This document shows positions 12,575-13,219 of a stretch of 13,219 nucleotides of DNA, piece by piece. Location: contig CAZGUI010000068.1 in the NCBI GenBank assembly GCA_964528875.1, forward strand, positions 1-13,219. The letters run 5' to 3'. Below the pieces are notes generated by a model that saw only the letters and a list, made by a program, of their open reading frames with translations, was not told where the DNA came from and did not search any database. Position 1 is the stretch's first letter. Each line of letters opens with the position of its first letter. Position numbers and translations under genes: made by a program. Source of the stretch: Bacteroides_E sp964528875 (GTDB lineage: Bacteria > Bacteroidota > Bacteroidia > Bacteroidales > Bacteroidaceae).

Positions 12575-13015
12575 TTAAGCTAATCCCACCAACAATTCCA
12601 GAAAGTCATCCATATGGTATTTAATTAAATCAAGTTTAAGCTTAAACATATAAAGGTATCCGGATAAAGGAAAATCTTTTTCAGTTCCATTCTTATATTT
12701 TTGTATGCTATCTTCTAATTCTTTCATCACTTTTAAAATACCTGTCAAGATATCAGTGACCTCATCTCTGTTTTTCAATACATGAGTTTCGGTAAATCTT
12801 GCTAGAACCATATCCGTATTTTCCAACAGCTTAATCACAGAAAGCAGTTCTTTCCTTATAGATGAACAGAGATAATTATTAACATCTATTTCTATAGCAA
12901 TGATTTCTTCACGTTGTTTTGATTGAACAAACTGCACATATCCCATAAACTCTCTGTCAACCGGCCTCACCTCTAGACCATAAATTAAATGGTCTATTTC
13001 TTCCATTCTAGTCAT
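12575..13015 (-). CDS. Hypothetical helical cytoplasmic protein
   Basis: 146 residues, not recognised. No signal peptide, membrane segment or metal-binding motif is visible. The sequence is charged and predominantly helix-forming, with heptad-like leucine/isoleucine spacing in KELLSVIKLLENTDMVLARF and in the stretch ILTGILKVMKELEDSIQKY, and a lysine/leucine-rich C-terminal helix ending LELLVGLA, suggesting a small helical bundle or coiled coil. The start at 13015 is preceded by AAGAAAG at reasonable distance, a weak Shine-Dalgarno; M4 is an alternative. It is separated by more than 500 bases from the barrel gene and by a terminator from the unit to its right, so it is likely a single-gene transcript. 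Confidence 0.7.
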   Translation of the reverse strand: MTRMEEIDHLIYGLEVRPVDREFMGYVQFVQSKQREEIIAIEIDVNNYLCSSIRKELLSVIKLLENTDMVLARFTETHVLKNRDEVTDILTGILKVMKELEDSIQKYKNGTEKDFPLSGYLYMFKLKLDLIKYHMDDFLELLVGLA

Positions 13016-13157
13016 AATAGCTTTCTTGTTTTATTGAAAAATAGAACTAATATAAAGTATATCATTATTAATTGCATCATAAAATATAAAGTGCAATCAA
13101 TTGGTAATATACATAGATTAAAAGATACTAGGAAATATAAAGAATAAGCAAATGTTA

Positions 13158-13197
13158 TAAAACAAAAAAGAGCATAAATCATTTATTTACACTCTTT
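13158..13197 (-). terminator. Minus-strand intrinsic terminator of a unit beyond the right edge
   Basis: On the minus strand AAAGAG-TG-TAAAT (13197-13185) pairs with ATTTA-TG-CTCTTT (13179-13167): 13 pairs including two G-U wobbles around a 5-nt loop, followed by a TTTTTTGTTTT tail. On the plus strand the two central pairs would be C-A mismatches, so the structure works only for leftward transcription. The transcript it ends lies mostly outside the window; its final bases (13219-13179) have stops in all three minus frames, so its reading frame cannot be chosen. Confidence 0.75.
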
Positions 13198-13219
13198 AAT
13201 AATCTTGTGACTCGGGTGG

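Noticed and set aside
13200..13219. Start or end of a tRNA gene at the window edge
   Set aside because: GACTCGGGTGG is compatible with a tRNA acceptor arm, but eleven bases without D-arm or T-arm cannot support a call.

Overview
The window reads as chromosome of an AT-rich Bacteroidota, most likely order Bacteroidales. Evidence: promoter boxes of the phylum's type (TAnnTTTG, once with TTTG 20 bases upstream), few Shine-Dalgarno sequences, a carboxypeptidase-like-domain secreted protein, a PorT-like outer membrane barrel, and an AddAB pair of the form usual in this phylum. No mobile element, CRISPR array, rRNA or complete tRNA was found.

Layout from left to right. (1) A minus-strand gene for a secreted protein with a carboxypeptidase-like domain and six Kelch-type repeats (28-1374). 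(2) About 1.35 kb without a protein gene, holding three plus-strand copies of a promoter + short RNA + intrinsic terminator cassette. Copies 1 and 2 share 71 identical bases inside diverged flanks; copy 3 has the same core but a rebuilt terminator stem. (3) addA and addB (2721-8804), a two-gene operon for the double-strand-break-processing helicase-nuclease, with its own promoter just after RNA copy 3. (4) A small heat shock protein gene (8977-9402) with a well-matched -24/-12 (sigma-54 type) promoter, an unusually strong ribosome binding site and a 14-bp terminator stem. (5) A pirin (cupin) gene (9655-10374) behind a structured leader, ending in a terminator that may serve both strands. (6) A minus-strand stretch: a 34-codon membrane microprotein candidate, an array of four 22-bp units built on the palindrome TCGGTCTAGGACCGA, a lipoprotein and an outer membrane barrel protein (probably cotranscribed), about 530 bases with no convincing gene, an unrecognised helical cytoplasmic protein, and a terminator belonging to a minus-strand unit beyond the right edge.

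AddAB, Hsp20 and pirin are maintenance or stress functions, but each appears to be a separate transcription unit. The less ordinary content is between genes: the triplicated RNA cassette, the sigma-54 type element at hsp20, the hairpin leader of pirin, the palindromic 22-bp array and the microprotein. I see no complete novel multi-gene system. The strongest candidate for something under-described is the RNA cassette family, followed by the palindromic array.
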